Made by a program: the position numbers and the translations under genes
Notes under the pieces: model-generated
The model's database searches: none
The model's input: the letters and a program-made list of their open reading frames with translations, nothing else
Told to the model about the DNA's origin: nothing
Shown: piece by piece, positions 16,814-25,661 of the stretch
Layout of the letters: every line of letters starts with the position of its first letter
Numbering within the stretch: position 1 is the stretch's first letter
Origin: Baumannia cicadellinicola str. Hc (Homalodisca coagulata)
GTDB lineage: Bacteria; Pseudomonadota; Gammaproteobacteria; Enterobacterales; Enterobacteriaceae
Direction of reading: 5' to 3'
Length of the DNA: 29,900 bases
Assembly (NCBI RefSeq): GCF_000013185.1
Contig: NC_007984.1
Location: 257,685 to 287,584, forward strand

Positions 16814-17284
16814 ATGCATCAGTATCATAAATTGCAGGTAGAAGCAATTTATTGCGGTACAGTAATCGACCATATACCAGCACAAGTTGGTATTAAACTA
16901 CTTAGTTGGTTTAAACTGACAGCTACGGATGAACGTATTACTATTGGTTTAAATTTGCCTTCAAATAAGCAGGGTAAAAAAGATCTAATAAAAATAGAAA
17001 ATGTATTATTAACTGAGGAACAAGCTAACCAGTTAGCAATTTATGCTCCTTATGCTACAGTAAATCGCATTGCCAATTATAATGTAGTATGTAAACGTAC
17101 CTTAACGTTGCCTGAAAGTATCGCAAATGTATTTATTTGTCCTAATAGCAACTGTGTTAGCCGTAGTGAACCTGTAGCATCAGGATTTATTATTAAAACT
17201 AGAGGCAAACAGATACATTTAAAATGTAAGTATTGCGAAAAAGTTTTTGAGCGTAGAGCAGTAGAATCAAGTAATTTAAAATAA
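16814..17284 (+). CDS. pyrI: Aspartate carbamoyltransferase, regulatory subunit
   Basis: Binds CTP, UTP and ATP and makes the 12-chain enzyme allosteric. The four zinc ligands that join it to PyrB are C109, C114, C138 and C141 (CPNSNC and CKYC), the same numbers as in E. coli. The nucleotide-binding N-terminal part ([36 protein letters not shown]) is also kept. 156 residues against 153. GGAG at 16802-16805 precedes the ATG. Retention of a feedback subunit in a reduced genome suggests pyrimidine flow is still controlled. Confidence 0.97.
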   Translation: MHQYHKLQVEAIYCGTVIDHIPAQVGIKLLSWFKLTATDERITIGLNLPSNKQGKKDLIKIENVLLTEEQANQLAIYAPYATVNRIANYNVVCKRTLTLPESIANVFICPNSNCVSRSEPVASGFIIKTRGKQIHLKCKYCEKVFERRAVESSNLK

Positions 17285-17297
17285 AATATAACTACAT

Positions 17298-17317
17298 AAC
17301 CTAAATTCAATTAGGTT
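17298..17317 (+). repeat. Hairpin abutting the ridA Shine-Dalgarno
   Basis: AACCTAA (17298-17304) and TTAGGTT (17311-17317) form a perfect 7-bp stem with loop ATTCAA. The ridA Shine-Dalgarno GAGG (17318-17321) begins on the next base. It could set the relative expression of ridA or protect the upstream mRNA end. It has no T-run, so it is not a classic terminator. Confidence 0.4.
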
Positions 17318-17329
17318 GAGGAAAAATAA

Positions 17330-17725
17330 ATGAACCATATTATTCATACGCAAAATGCACCAGCAGCAATTGGTCCATATGTACAAGCTAGAAATATTGG
17401 TCTGATGACTTTTATCTCGGGACAGATTCCTATTTGTCCGTTAAGCGGCAAAATAGCCGATAACATTATCGATCAAACAAAACAGTCATTGCAAAATATC
17501 AAAGCAATAGTTGAAGCTATAGGTAGTAATGTTACTATAGCTAATATTATCAAAACAACTATTTTTCTTATTGATATAAATCAACTTTCCGTTGTAAATA
17601 CCATTTATGAAAGTTTTTTTACAGAGCATCATGCACCATTTCCAGCACGCACTTGTGTAGAAGTTAGTAGGCTACCTAAAAACGTCAACATTGAGATTGA
17701 AGCTATTGTAGCAATATATTCATAA
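17330..17725 (+). CDS. ridA: 2-iminobutanoate/2-iminopropanoate deaminase
   Basis: Hydrolyses reactive imine/enamine intermediates released by PLP enzymes, protecting other PLP enzymes. YjgF/RidA fold, 131 residues (E. coli 128). The substrate-binding arginine is R107 in FPARTCVEV and the glutamate is E122 in IEIEAI; IGPYVQ and SGQIP are also conserved. It follows pyrI as in E. coli (pyrBI-ridA). The window carries several PLP enzymes (BioA, BioF, SerC) that could benefit. Confidence 0.95.
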   Translation: MNHIIHTQNAPAAIGPYVQARNIGLMTFISGQIPICPLSGKIADNIIDQTKQSLQNIKAIVEAIGSNVTIANIIKTTIFLIDINQLSVVNTIYESFFTEHHAPFPARTCVEVSRLPKNVNIEIEAIVAIYS

Positions 17726-17733
17726 ACCTACTA

Positions 17734-17755
17734 CCTATATCCCTAAGGATATAGG
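17734..17755 (+). terminator. Candidate terminator after ridA
   Basis: CCTATATCC (17734-17742) and GGATATAGG (17747-17755) form a perfect 9-bp stem with loop CTAA, 8 bases after the ridA stop. The tract after it is AATATATT, not a clean T-run. It probably closes the pyrBI-ridA transcript and faces the cspE terminator. Confidence 0.45.
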
Positions 17756-17770
17756 AATATATTAGTTATA

Positions 17771-17796
17771 GCAAAAAACCCGCAAACAGCGGGTTT
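17771..17796 (-). terminator. Intrinsic terminator of cspE
   Basis: Read on the minus strand, AAACCCGC and GCGGGTTT (17796-17789 and 17783-17776) form an 8-bp GC-rich stem with loop TGTTT, followed by T residues through 17773. It lies 25 bases after the cspE stop. With the pyrBI attenuator it is one of only two textbook terminators in the window. Confidence 0.88.
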
Positions 17797-17820
17797 CAGG
17801 ATAAAAGCTACTAACTAGTA

Positions 17821-18030
17821 TTAGATAGCAATAACGTCAGCAGCTGATGGGCCTTTGGCGCCATTAGTAATTTCAAACTCTACACGCTGACCTTCAGCTA
17901 ATGTTTTAAAACCGTTACTCTGAATGGCAGAGAAATGTACAAAAACATCTTTACTACCATCTTCAGGGGTAATAAAACCGAATCCTTTGGATTCATTAAA
18001 CCATTTAACGTTACCTTTAATCTTAGACAT
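17821..18030 (-). CDS. cspE: Cold-shock-domain RNA chaperone CspE
   Basis: 69-residue OB-fold protein that binds single-stranded RNA and melts structure; in E. coli it acts as a transcription antiterminator. It starts [20 protein letters not shown], with RNP1 KGFGFI and RNP2 [15 protein letters not shown] near the C-terminus marks it as CspE rather than CspC (QDGQKGPAA). The ATG at 18030 is chosen: it gives the exact family length, and AAGGG lies 8 bases upstream; the longer frame to 18090 has an unconserved N-terminus. It is among the most conserved proteins in the window. Only a few residues differ from E. coli, including Q-S-N for Q-T-N and D for N near the end. Confidence 0.97.
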   Translation of the reverse strand: MSKIKGNVKWFNESKGFGFITPEDGSKDVFVHFSAIQSNGFKTLAEGQRVEFEITNGAKGPSAADVIAI

Positions 18031-18317
18031 CAAACTAACCCTTAAATAAATGAGAGACACTATTCTCTGTGTCAAATAATAGTACAGCAACTAACATGCT
18101 TTTTGTCCAGCATTCAATGGTTAAACCGTGATAAATATTACTAAAAATTACTGTTAGTAATTACTAACACTGGACTAATTTCCTATTCTAGAAAACTAGA
18201 ATACTTCTTATTATATAAAATATTTATCTATAAATATAGCGACAAAGTGGTTACTCTATGACAAAATAATACTATTAATTTTGTAAATATAATTGAGCAA
18301 TATAGTTTACATATGGT
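18031..18317. other. Divergent cspE-queC spacer with palindromes
   Basis: No gene is supported. It contains a perfect 16-bp palindrome GTTAGTAATTACTAAC at 18153-18168, an inverted repeat ATTCTAG/CTAGAAT around AAAA near 18185-18202, and a GACAC/GTGTC dyad in the cspE leader (about 18056-18073). TGTCAA at 18070-18075 reads TTGACA on the minus strand, a possible cspE -35 box, but no -10 lies at normal spacing. The dyads could be operators or 5' UTR structure for cspE or queC; unproven. Confidence 0.4.
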
Positions 18318-19034
18318 ATGCCACATAACCAACAGATAAAAAAAACGGTAGTTGTTTTTAGCGGTGGACAAGACTCAACAACCTGTCTAATTCAAGCTTT
18401 AACCCAATATGATCAGGTATATTGTATCACCTTTGATTATGGTCAACGCCATCGTGCTGAAATCTGCATTGCTCGTAGACTAACTATTACTTTAGGCGCT
18501 TATGATCATCAAATAATAGATACTAGTGCACTTAATGTATTAGCAGCAAGCAGTTTAACAAGAGAAAATATTATCGTACCATTAGCTGAAAAAAATCATA
18601 TGAATAGTTCTCTTAGTACTTTTGTTCCTGGACGTAATATTGTATTTTTAACGTTAGCTGCTATTTATGCATATCAGGTTAAAGCAGAAGTAATCATTAC
18701 CGGAGTGTGTGAAACAGATTTTTCTGGTTATCCAGATTGTCGGGAAAAATTTATTCAGGCACTAAATAAGGCAGTTAATCTTGGGATGGCGTATAATATT
18801 CATTTTATTAGTCCACTAATGTGGCTAAATAAAGCAGAAACTTGGGCACTAGCAGATTATTATCAAAAGTTAGATCTAGTTTGTAATGAAACTCTTACTT
18901 GTTACAATGGTATTCAAGGTAAAGGTTGTGGTTTTTGTACGTCGTGTTCGTTACGTGCCCGTGGCTTAGAAACGTACAAACAGCAACCAAAATTAACTAT
19001 GTCTTCACTTAAAGCTAAGACTGGATTACCCTAA
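18318..19034 (+). CDS. queC: 7-cyano-7-deazaguanine (preQ0) synthase
   Basis: Converts 7-carboxy-7-deazaguanine to preQ0 with ATP and ammonia, on the way to queuosine in the wobble position of GUN-anticodon tRNAs. The PP-loop SGGQDST is at residues 15-21. Zinc ligands are C195, C204, C207 and C210 ([16 protein letters not shown]). FVPGRN and [13 protein letters not shown] are conserved. 238 residues, with seven extra at the N-terminus compared with E. coli (231). A run of eight A residues at 18338-18345 lies in the start region. In E. coli ybaW, ybaV, ppiD and hupB separate queC from lon; here lon is next to it, convergent. Confidence 0.96.
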   Translation: MPHNQQIKKTVVVFSGGQDSTTCLIQALTQYDQVYCITFDYGQRHRAEICIARRLTITLGAYDHQIIDTSALNVLAASSLTRENIIVPLAEKNHMNSSLSTFVPGRNIVFLTLAAIYAYQVKAEVIITGVCETDFSGYPDCREKFIQALNKAVNLGMAYNIHFISPLMWLNKAETWALADYYQKLDLVCNETLTCYNGIQGKGCGFCTSCSLRARGLETYKQQPKLTMSSLKAKTGLP

Positions 19035-19057
19035 ATATTAGATTAGTTAGAATACGG

Positions 19058-19079
19058 AGAGTTAAGATTTGGTAACTCT
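19058..19079. terminator. Possible bidirectional hairpin between queC and lon
   Basis: AGAGTTA (19058-19064) and TAACTCT (19073-19079) form a 7-bp stem with an 8-nt loop. It sits 24 bases after the queC stop and overlaps the lon stop codon. It is the only stem in the 27-base convergent gap that could end either transcript, and has no strong T-run. Confidence 0.3.
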
Positions 19080-21422
19080 ATTGATATTAAATGGAGAATA
19101 TTGTAATGCTAAAGTTAGTACTTCATCAATACGTTGTACTAGTTTTATATTTAGATCATGAATAACAGTAGCTGGCATTTCTTCTAAATCACGTTTGTTT
19201 TCGTCCGGTATTAATACCGTTCGAATACCACCACGATGAGCAGCTAATAACTTTTCCTTTAACCCTCCAATTGGCAAAACTTGACCACGTAGTGTTATTT
19301 CCCCTGTCATAGCAACAGAAGCTATAACAGGATTACCTGTTAGACAGGAGACTAAAGCAGTACACATAGCTATGCCAGCACTCGGACCATCTTTCGGTGT
19401 AGCTCCTTCTGGGACATGCACATGTATATCGCTTTTTTCATAAAAAGCTGGAGAAATACCTAGTTTTTCGACTCTAGCTCGTACAACAGTTAGGGCCGCC
19501 TGAATTGATTCTTGCATGACTTCGCCTAACGAACCAGTATAAATTAATTTCCCTTTACCAGGAACACAGGCAGTTTCAATTGTTAGTAACTCTCCACCTA
19601 CTTCTGTCCATGCAAGGCCAGTAACTTGCCCAATATGATTTTTTCCTTCTGCACGTCCATAGTCAAAACGTTGTACACCAAGAAATGCCTTAAGATTAGC
19701 AGCATCAATTATTATCTGTTTGATACTCTTATCCATAATTAGCGTTTTAACCGCCTTACGACATAATTTAGAAATTTCACGTTCTAGATTACGTACTCCT
19801 GCTTCACGAGTATAATAACGGATTATATTAACTATTGCGCAATCTTTAATAAACAATTCACCATTTTTAATGGCATTACGTTCGAATTGTTTATTCAATA
19901 AATGTTGACGTGCAATATTGAGTTTTTCATCTTCGGTATAACCTGATAATCGTATTACTTCCATTCTATCGAGCAATGGCGAAGGAATATTCATAGAATT
20001 AGATGTAGCTACAAACATTACATCAGAGAGATCATAATCTACTTCTAAATAGTGATCATTAAAGGTAATATTTTGTTCAGGATCTAATACTTCTAGTAAA
20101 GCTGAAGCTGGATCACCACGCATATCAGATGACATTTTATCAATTTCATCAAGCAGAAAAAGCGGGTTTTTAACACCTACTCGAGCAATTTTTTGGATAA
20201 GCTTACCTGGCATAGAACCAATATAAGTCCGGCGATGACCACGTATTTCGGCTTCATCTCGTACTCCACCAAGTGCCATTCTCACATATTTACGTCCTGT
20301 TGACCTTGCAATAGATTGACCCAAAGATGTTTTTCCTACCCCTGGTGGTCCAACTAAGCACAATATTGGACCTTTAATCTTGCTCACACGGCTCTGTACA
20401 GCAAGGTATTCTAAAATACGGTCTTTCACTCTATTTAAACCATAATGGTCTTTATCAAGAATCTCTTGTGCCTTTATTAGATCTTTTTTTACTTTACTGC
20501 GTGCGTGCCATGGTACTGATAACATCCATTCTATATAACTACGAACCACAGTTGCCTCAGCTGACATAGGTGACATCATCTTAAGTTTTTGTAATTCTAC
20601 CTCTGTTTTTTCCCTTGCTTCTAATGACATTTTAGCAGCTTCTATCTTACGTCTTAGCGTTTCATATTCGTCAGGTATATCCTCCATTTCTCCTAGTTCT
20701 TTTTGAATCGCTTTCATCTGTTCGTTTAAATAATATTCTCGCTGGCTTTTCTCCATTTGTTTTTTTACTCTATTACGGATACGTTTTTCTACCTGTAATA
20801 AATCTATTTCTGACTCCATCATGGCCATAAGGTATTCTAGCCGTTCGGAAACATTTGTCATTTCGAGCACTGACTGTTTGTCAATCAGTTTTAATGGCAT
20901 ATGAGCAGCGATAGTATCAGCTAATCTAGCTGCATCTTCAATGCTATGAAGCGAAGTAAGAACTTCAGGTGGAATTTTTTTATTTAGTTTAATATATCCT
21001 TCGAATTGATTAATAGCTGTACGGACAAGTACTTCTTGTTCGCGCTCGTCTATCTCTGTAACATCAAAATAGTCTGCTTCAGCGGTAAAATGATTACCAC
21101 TATCTGCTAATTTTATGATACGAGCACGCGTTAATCCTTCGACCAAAACTTTTACTGTACCATCAGGTAATTTTAGCATCTGTAAAATACATGATACGGT
21201 TCCTATGGAAAATAGGTCATTAGTATTTGGTTCATCAGTTAAAGCTTCTTTCTGTGCTACTAGCATGATCTTTTTATCATTATCCATAGCTGCTTCAAGA
21301 CATCGAATGGATTTTTCTCGGCCGACAAATAATGGAATAACCATATACGGGTATACTACAACATCGCGTAGAGGTAAGACGGGGATTTCTATACGTTCGG
21401 AACGCTCAATATTCATATTCAT
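19062..21422 (-). CDS. lon: ATP-dependent protease Lon
   Basis: Cytoplasmic AAA+ serine protease that degrades misfolded and regulatory proteins. 786 residues, collinear with E. coli Lon (784) after two extra N-terminal residues. N-terminal substrate domain about 10-205; ATPase with Walker A GPPGVGKT at 358-365 and Walker B FLLDEIDK near 422-428; protease domain with the Ser-Lys dyad S681 (PKDGPSAG) and K724 (GGLKEKLLAA). The ATG at 21422 has AAGAG 8-10 bases upstream; the ATG at 21416 is the alternative and matches the E. coli start (MNPERSER). lon, clpX, clpP and tig are in the E. coli order; hupB and ppiD are lost. Confidence 0.98.
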   Translation of the reverse strand: MNMNIERSERIEIPVLPLRDVVVYPYMVIPLFVGREKSIRCLEAAMDNDKKIMLVAQKEALTDEPNTNDLFSIGTVSCILQMLKLPDGTVKVLVEGLTRARIIKLADSGNHFTAEADYFDVTEIDEREQEVLVRTAINQFEGYIKLNKKIPPEVLTSLHSIEDAARLADTIAAHMPLKLIDKQSVLEMTNVSERLEYLMAMMESEIDLLQVEKRIRNRVKKQMEKSQREYYLNEQMKAIQKELGEMEDIPDEYETLRRKIEAAKMSLEAREKTEVELQKLKMMSPMSAEATVVRSYIEWMLSVPWHARSKVKKDLIKAQEILDKDHYGLNRVKDRILEYLAVQSRVSKIKGPILCLVGPPGVGKTSLGQSIARSTGRKYVRMALGGVRDEAEIRGHRRTYIGSMPGKLIQKIARVGVKNPLFLLDEIDKMSSDMRGDPASALLEVLDPEQNITFNDHYLEVDYDLSDVMFVATSNSMNIPSPLLDRMEVIRLSGYTEDEKLNIARQHLLNKQFERNAIKNGELFIKDCAIVNIIRYYTREAGVRNLEREISKLCRKAVKTLIMDKSIKQIIIDAANLKAFLGVQRFDYGRAEGKNHIGQVTGLAWTEVGGELLTIETACVPGKGKLIYTGSLGEVMQESIQAALTVVRARVEKLGISPAFYEKSDIHVHVPEGATPKDGPSAGIAMCTALVSCLTGNPVIASVAMTGEITLRGQVLPIGGLKEKLLAAHRGGIRTVLIPDENKRDLEEMPATVIHDLNIKLVQRIDEVLTLALQYSPFNINRVTKS

Positions 21423-21510
21423 AGAGCTTTCTCTTATTTTATCTTCCGCAAGGTTTGTCGAACACGTAAAAGTTAGCTGTTACTAATTTGTATCATATAG
21501 TAATTTGAGT

Positions 21511-21538
21511 ATATTGGGTCAAATTACTAACATTCAAT
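21511..21538 (-). promoter_or_regulatory. Sigma-32 (heat-shock) promoter of lon
   Basis: On the minus strand ATTGAA (21538-21533) is followed after 14 bases by CCCAATAT (21518-21511). The sigma-32 consensus is CTTGAA, 13-15 bases, CCCCATNT. As I recall it, the E. coli lon promoter reads TTGAATG, then CCCCATATACT with the same 14-base gap between TTGAA and CCCC; here it is TTGAATG and CCCAATATACT. The match in both boxes, spacing and flanks is strong for such AT-rich DNA. It predicts a 5' UTR of about 85 nt and the presence of rpoH elsewhere. Confidence 0.75.
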
Positions 21539-21624
21539 ATTAAATAATAATGAAAAGAGAATAAAGCATTTATGTTGTAAGATACCTTAATTTTTCTAGA
21601 TAAATTTATCTAAATATCTAACTA

Positions 21625-22890
21625 TCAACTTACTTTGTTATCTGGCTCACGATAAATAATTTTTGGTTTAGTATTACTAGTAATTACAGCTTCATTAATA
21701 ATTACTTTTTCTACATGTAACTGAGATGGTAATTCATACATAGTTTCTAACAATATACCTTCGACAATAGAACGTAAGCCACGGGCACCAGTTTTTCTAG
21801 CCATAGCTTTTTTAGCTATAGCTATTAAAGCTTCTTCGCTAAATTCTAGTTCTACTCCTTCCAAATTAAATAATGCCTGGTACTGCTTAGTAAGCGCATT
21901 TTTAGGTTCACGTAATATCCTAATTAATGCTTCTTCACTTAGTTCATTGAGTGTAGCTACAACAGGTAAGCGACCTATGAATTCAGGAATTAAACCAAAT
22001 TTTACTAAGTCTTCAGGTTCTACTTGAGTTAATAACTTATCTTCATTTAGTTGGTCTGATCCTAATTTAATTATTGCGCTAAATCCTATGCTATTATTTG
22101 TATCCATCCTTCGTTCGATAACTTTATCTAGGCCATCAAAAGCACCACCACAAATAAAAAGAATTTTTGAAGTATCGACTTTTAAAAAATCTTGCTGAGG
22201 ATGCTTACGTCCTCCATGTGGAGGTACTGCTGCAACTGTACCTTCAATTAGCTTAAGTAATGCCTGTTGTACCCCCTCACCAGATACATCACGGGTTATT
22301 GATGGATTATCTGATTTACGGGAAATTTTATCTATTTCATCAATATATACTATGCCATGTTGTGCTTTCTGCACATTATAATCACATTTTTGTAGTAATT
22401 GATGTAGAATATTTTCTACATCTTCACCGACATACCCAGCTTCTGTTAAAGTAGTAGCATCTGCCATAGTGAATGGCACATGCAAGAAGCGTGCTAGTGT
22501 ATCTGCTAGCAGTGTTTTACCACTACCAGTAGGTCCAATTAGCAAAATATTGCTTTTTCCTAGCTCAACATTGTTGTGAGAAGTATCATGATGCAAGCGT
22601 TTATAGTGGTTATATACAGCTACAGCTAATACTTTTTTTGCTTGTTCCTGACCAATTACATAATTATTCAAGTGATTATTAATATCATGAGGTGTAGGTA
22701 GTATCTGAATGTCGCTATTCTTTACTACGTCCTTAATTTCTTCGCGGATAATATCGTTACATAAATTAACACATTCATCGCAGATACAAACTGATGGTCC
22801 AGCAATAAGTTTCCTTACTTCATGTTGTTTTTTACTGCAAAAAGAACAATATAAAAACTGTTTTGAACTATCTTTATGCTTATCTGTCAT
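21625..22890 (-). CDS. clpX: ClpXP protease ATP-binding subunit ClpX
   Basis: AAA+ unfoldase that feeds substrates to ClpP. N-terminal zinc-binding domain with C15, C18, C37 and C40 as in E. coli, plus an extra C35 where E. coli has tyrosine. Walker A G119-T126 (GPTGSGKT), Walker B D184-E185, pore loop GYVG 152-155. The NSIGF segment carries the IGF tripeptide that docks on ClpP. 421 residues against 424. AGAGG precedes the ATG on the minus strand. It follows clpP by 136 bases with a hairpin in the gap. Confidence 0.98.
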   Translation of the reverse strand: MTDKHKDSSKQFLYCSFCSKKQHEVRKLIAGPSVCICDECVNLCNDIIREEIKDVVKNSDIQILPTPHDINNHLNNYVIGQEQAKKVLAVAVYNHYKRLHHDTSHNNVELGKSNILLIGPTGSGKTLLADTLARFLHVPFTMADATTLTEAGYVGEDVENILHQLLQKCDYNVQKAQHGIVYIDEIDKISRKSDNPSITRDVSGEGVQQALLKLIEGTVAAVPPHGGRKHPQQDFLKVDTSKILFICGGAFDGLDKVIERRMDTNNSIGFSAIIKLGSDQLNEDKLLTQVEPEDLVKFGLIPEFIGRLPVVATLNELSEEALIRILREPKNALTKQYQALFNLEGVELEFSEEALIAIAKKAMARKTGARGLRSIVEGILLETMYELPSQLHVEKVIINEAVITSNTKPKIIYREPDNKVS

Positions 22891-22950
22891 CAGTAAACCT
22901 CTGTTGTTTCTATCTCCTACTCTTAAAGTTATGAGTTAGAGCTAAACTGT

Positions 22951-22995
22951 TACTACTAAATTCAAAACAATTAGTAGTAGGAGATCTACTAGTAG
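22951..22995 (-). repeat. TAGTAG inverted repeats between clpP and clpX
   Basis: TACTACTAA (22951-22959) and TTAGTAGTA (22971-22979) are a perfect 9-bp inverted repeat with an 11-nt loop, followed by the palindrome CTACTAGTAG (22986-22995). The arms share the same TAGTAG units, so alternative pairings compete. Within the clpP-clpX mRNA this could act as a processing site or partial terminator setting the subunit ratio; this is inference. Confidence 0.4.
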
Positions 22996-23026
22996 CCTTT
23001 TTAATATTAAAATTTAAACTACTACC

Positions 23027-23644
23027 TTAAATACGATGGCTTAATATAGCATCAACTAGTCCATAGTCTACAGCTTCATTCGCTGATAAAAAACGATCCC
23101 GCTCTGTATCTTGTTCTATTACTTGGAGAGTTTTTCCTATATGTTTTGCCATTAACTCGTTCATGCGATTTTTAACTTTTAATATCTCTTTAGCATGGAT
23201 TTGAATATCAGTTGCTTGACCTTGGAAACCACCCATTGGTTGATGAATCATCATCCGTGCATTGGGTAAGCAAAAACGCTTACCTTTAGTCCCAGCAGCA
23301 AGCAAGAATGCACCCATGGAAGCTGCTTGACCCATACAAAAAGTGCTAACGTTTGGTTTTATAAATTGCATCGTATCGTAAATCGACATTCCAGATGTAA
23401 TGTTTCCACCAGGGGAATTGATGTATAGATAAATATCTTTTTCTGGATTTTCTGCTTCTAGAAATATCATTTGTGCTACAATGATATTAGCCATATAATC
23501 TTCAACTTTACCAGTCATAAAGATAATTCTTTCTTTAAGAAGTCGCGAAAAGATGTCGTATGAACGTTCTCCGCGCAAAGTACGTTCAACAACCATAGGT
23601 ACTAAGGCCATATTTAATGGAGTATATTCACAACTATATGACAT
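23027..23644 (-). CDS. clpP: ATP-dependent Clp protease proteolytic subunit
   Basis: Serine peptidase forming the 14-mer chamber used with ClpX. The catalytic triad is S109 (GQAASMG), H134 (MIHQP) and D183 (TERDRFLSA). 205 residues against 207 in E. coli, including a short propeptide (about 12 residues before ALVPMVVE). AGGAG lies 6 bases before the ATG on the minus strand. No clear sigma-32 promoter like that of lon was found upstream; a TATAAT-like box is at 23758-23753. tig lies upstream in the same direction across a 221-base gap. Confidence 0.98.
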   Translation of the reverse strand: MSYSCEYTPLNMALVPMVVERTLRGERSYDIFSRLLKERIIFMTGKVEDYMANIIVAQMIFLEAENPEKDIYLYINSPGGNITSGMSIYDTMQFIKPNVSTFCMGQAASMGAFLLAAGTKGKRFCLPNARMMIHQPMGGFQGQATDIQIHAKEILKVKNRMNELMAKHIGKTLQVIEQDTERDRFLSANEAVDYGLVDAILSHRI

Positions 23645-23865
23645 AATAGTCTCCTAGACTAACTAGAGCAAAATCTTGAAGTGATTTTTTAATTAATCAA
23701 TATAACTAAATAAGTTTTCTATGTTTCTGTACTTATACCATCTATGTTACATATTATAGCTAATTTCAGCTAACTATAAATAGTTATACTTAAAATCTAG
23801 CAGTATTAATAGATGTTTATAAAAATTCAAACTGAATACGTAAAACTTAAAATGAACGAATCCTG

Positions 23866-25176
23866 TTAGCTATGACTTAATTTACTCATAAAATCCGCAA
23901 AATCTATTTTTTTTTCGATTACGTTAGCTTTCATGAGTAAGGCTTCAATTGCCTGTTCTTCTAGAACTATATTAGATATCTGTCTTCTCATAGAAGACTG
24001 AGAATTATATGAATTAATTATTTCTTGTTTTTGTGGAGATAGATAGGCCATTTCTTCCATTATCGCACGCATACGTGCAGTATTCACTTTTATATCATGT
24101 TGTTTAATAATTTCAATTAGCAATAGAGTGATTTGAATACGACGTTTAGCTTGTGCTTCAATAAGCTCACGTGATTGTTCTAGCGCGGATTTTCTTATTC
24201 TACCAATATGTTTGGTATTTTTCTGTTTTATTATTTGTATTTCCTGTTCTATCATAATATCTGGTACATCAATATTATTAACACTTAGTAAGTAGTTTAT
24301 TACTTGTTCTTTTATATAATTACGCACTGCATTCTTTAGCAGTACTTCTATATCTTTACGTATTTTGTTGCGTAAACCTTCCACAGTACCATCTACTACA
24401 CCTAATAATTTGATAAAAGATTCATCCAAATGAGGTAAACGATATTGTTCTACTTTTTTTAAAGCAACAGTAAAAATAGCTAATTTACCTCTTAGCTCCA
24501 GAGGAAAGTATTCATCTGGTAAATATATATTAATATTAAAGTTGTCTCCTGCTTTATGCCCAATAATTCCGTTCTCTAAACCTGGAATAATATGTTTATT
24601 ATTTATACCTATAGTAAAATTAAGATTTTTAGCTTGACTGCCTTTAAGTCTTTTATTCTCTATAGTTCCATATAAGTCAATAGTCACACGATCTGTAATT
24701 TTAGCAGCATTATTAGTTTTTTCCCAAGATCCATTCTGCTTTATTAATTGTGTTAACATCGCATCAATATCTGTTTCTTTGATTTGTACTAATGGTTTTT
24801 CAACTGTTATGGTATCAATACCTTTTAATTCTACTTGTGGAGATATTTCGAACTCAACCTGATATATCAAATCTTTATCTTTTTGATAAGTACTATATGT
24901 ATAATTAGGGGTACTAATAACATTAATTTTTTCCTTAAGCATAGCTGCGATAAATTGCTGATGCATTAGTTGATATAAGACATCTTGACAAAGATAGTTA
25001 TGGTAGCGTTTAGCCACAATGTGTATAGGTGCTTTACCTTTACGAAATCCATCTATAACAACGGTTTTAGCTAATTCTAATAGTTTTTTACTGATTGTTT
25101 CTTCAATAATGTGAGAAGCAATCTTCATTGTGACACTTCGTCTGAGTTTTTGACTATGATCAACCAATATTTGCAT
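23866..25176 (-). CDS. tig: Trigger factor chaperone and prolyl isomerase
   Basis: Ribosome-bound chaperone that meets nascent chains at the exit tunnel. The ribosome-docking signature GFRKGKAP is at residues 43-50. The middle FKBP-like prolyl isomerase domain (about 150-245) includes IIPGLENGIIGHKAGD. The C-terminal helical arms follow. 436 residues against 432 in E. coli, but clearly the most diverged protein of the lon-clpX-clpP-tig block. A run of nine A residues in the coding strand (23915-23907) encodes the KK near the C-terminus and is a possible slippage site. GAGG precedes the ATG. In E. coli bolA, yajG and ampG separate tig from cyoA; all are missing here. Confidence 0.96.
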   Translation of the reverse strand: MQILVDHSQKLRRSVTMKIASHIIEETISKKLLELAKTVVIDGFRKGKAPIHIVAKRYHNYLCQDVLYQLMHQQFIAAMLKEKINVISTPNYTYSTYQKDKDLIYQVEFEISPQVELKGIDTITVEKPLVQIKETDIDAMLTQLIKQNGSWEKTNNAAKITDRVTIDLYGTIENKRLKGSQAKNLNFTIGINNKHIIPGLENGIIGHKAGDNFNINIYLPDEYFPLELRGKLAIFTVALKKVEQYRLPHLDESFIKLLGVVDGTVEGLRNKIRKDIEVLLKNAVRNYIKEQVINYLLSVNNIDVPDIMIEQEIQIIKQKNTKHIGRIRKSALEQSRELIEAQAKRRIQITLLLIEIIKQHDIKVNTARMRAIMEEMAYLSPQKQEIINSYNSQSSMRRQISNIVLEEQAIEALLMKANVIEKKIDFADFMSKLSHS

Positions 25177-25661
25177 GTTTTACCTCAAAAGTCATATATG
25201 ATAGCAACCATATTGCTCACTTAAAAAACCCACTGCTGATTGAGTCAATGAACTTCCAGCATGGTGAATAAAAAAAGCATATTATTAAATAGAATTATAA
25301 TAATAATATTATAGATATAAAATTAAGTTTACCTTTTATAATATAGTTATAAGTTAATTATTCATGTTGTTATGTAGTTAGTCGGTTATCCGGAGAATTT
25401 AGTCAAAGACCATAAAACAGTTAAAATTCATGCTTGATTATAGATCTAATATGATAAAAATATTATTGAACACTTTATCAAAAAATACTATTTTACATAT
25501 TATTTGAATCTTTTTGTTTACCTATAATGATTAACATTGATAACAACCTATTTTAAGAAAATCTAATATTAAGCTTAATCTTATTTACAGTACTGCAACC
25601 TTACCGTAAAATGTTATTTTCTTCAGATATAGTATTTAGTAGCTCTTTTTAAGATATTGAT
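25177..25661. other. Gene-free divergent spacer between tig and cyoA
   Basis: 485 bases with no supported gene on either strand. It occupies the place of E. coli bolA, yajG and ampG, whose remains cannot be recognised by eye. It must hold the divergent tig and cyo promoters. A TATAAT at 25523-25528 is a possible cyo -10 box, but the best -35-like TTGAAT (25504-25509) is only 13 bases away. No convincing Fnr or ArcA site was identified. Confidence 0.4.

Noticed and set aside
17821..18090. 89-residue version of the cold-shock protein
   Set aside because: The 20 extra N-terminal residues have no family support; the Shine-Dalgarno and length point to the ATG at 18030.
23641..23820. Sigma-32 promoter before clpP
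   Set aside because: No CCCCAT-like -10 element with a CTTGAA-like -35 at proper spacing was found on the minus strand.
25497..25528. Sigma-70 promoter for cyoA (TTGAAT with TATAAT)
   Set aside because: The spacing is only 13 bases, too short for normal promoter recognition; kept only as a -10-like box.
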